From Trichopria drosophilae (lineage: Eukaryota > Arthropoda > Insecta > Hymenoptera > Diapriidae), in contig CM059585.1 in the NCBI GenBank assembly GCA_030407085.1, forward strand, positions 116,549,501-116,613,500: a stretch of DNA of 64,000 bases, in the 5' to 3' direction. This document shows positions 63,563 through 64,000 of this stretch, in pieces. A model generated the notes under the pieces. That model saw nothing but the letters and a program-made list of their open reading frames with translations, was not told the origin of the DNA and did no database searches. Each line of letters begins with the position of its first letter. Position 1 is the first letter of the stretch. The position numbers were made by a program, and so were the translations under genes.

Positions 63563-63745
63563 TGATCCTCATTTTGAATTTCTAAAATCTGACAACAAAT
63601 TCGTTATTAACGACTGAAAGAACCTTAATAGCGAGATTCATGTAAATTAGCCAAGATTTCGGATTTTAGTGAACCATATTGAATGAAAAAATGTGATAAT
63701 GGATTCCTCGCATCAACGACCCTGAGAACCTCCAAGTAACAAACT
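63563..63745. repeat. Decayed piggyBac-arm unit
   Basis: The phrase CATTTTGAATTTCTAAAATC followed by TGACAACAAATTCGTTATTA matches the inner unit of the intact element's right arm (CATTTTGAATTTCGAAAATC, then TGATAATGAATTCGGAAT, near 8460-8500). A second, weaker unit follows near 63690 (TGTGATAATGGATTCCTCGC, then CCTCCAAGTAAC). No terminus or TTAA pair was found, so this is a fragment. Confidence 0.55.
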
Positions 63746-64000
63746 TTAAGTAAGTTGGATGACAAAAATATTCGTTGCTTAGAGGATTAATAAGAAATGA
63801 CGGAAGAAGGTACATATTAAAAAATAATTATTCAGTGATCGCTAAGCTCTCTTACGTACCAAAATCCATTTCTCTACCGGGAGCGAAAGGAAAGGTTGCA
63901 CTATTCACAACCGCACTAGCGGCGGCAGGAGTGACTACATTGCATGGACTCGACGTTATTTTGTATTTGTGAATTTGCAAACAATGCGTATTTGATTTGA
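63746..64000. other. Non-coding window edge
   Basis: A 65-codon frame (63775-63972) is present without recognisable motifs. The window ends before anything can be judged. Confidence 0.4.

Noticed and set aside
1..64000. CRISPR arrays, rRNA genes, prokaryotic operons, phage or viral genes
   Set aside because: None seen. The 41-bp array has no spacers and diverged units, and the only intact coding gene is a eukaryotic transposase.

Overview
This looks like a eukaryotic nuclear, almost certainly insect, genomic window. It is AT-rich overall, cut by GC- and CpG-richer islands, and carries piggyBac-type transposons, TA-flanked miniature elements, tRNA-derived repeats and microsatellites. There are no operons, ribosome binding sites or dense ORFs. 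A bee or other hymenopteran is my best guess from the texture (CpG not depleted, long gene-free tracts), but nothing here proves it. I found no host protein-coding gene with convincing exons, so the window reads as one long intron or an intergenic desert.

The only intact gene is a 567-residue piggyBac-family transposase (7844..6141, minus strand) inside a complete transposon (5085..9181). The transposon is flanked by TTAA on both sides and has nearly identical inverted arms of about 742 bp. Each arm ends in three units of about 120 bp built around an ATGGCGG motif. Decayed versions of the same motif and unit occur near 260-600, 31140-31640 and 63560-63745. A second piggyBac-type element (51060..52467) also carries it.

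Layout: 1-5080 is AT-rich with two small foldback-like repeats. 5081-9185 is the piggyBac element. 9186-11700 is AT-rich. 11700-18760 is mixed to GC-richer non-coding DNA with a foldback at 14205-14866. 19291-19917 is a 41-bp minisatellite, followed by a tRNA-headed SINE candidate at 20050-20390. 21230-27060 is GC-richer non-coding. 27499-35337 holds five further repeats (MITE-like or foldback, a local duplication and an old subterminal array). 35338-43320 is mostly non-coding with GC islands. 43340-43960 is a dense dyad-repeat region. 44750-49660 is non-coding with GC islands. 50805-53343 is a transposon-within-transposon nest. 54260-54800 is a decayed protein-coding remnant. The rest is AT-rich or GC-richer non-coding sequence, ending in a tRNA-like repeat (63149-63207) and a piggyBac-arm relic.

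The most unusual structure is the nest at 50805-53343. A 1.4-kb palindromic piggyBac-type element sits at a TTAA inside the left arm of an older palindromic element of about 1.1 kb. The centre of the older element holds an exon-like coding fragment with faint C-type-lectin character. All statements rest on reading by eye; no database search was possible.
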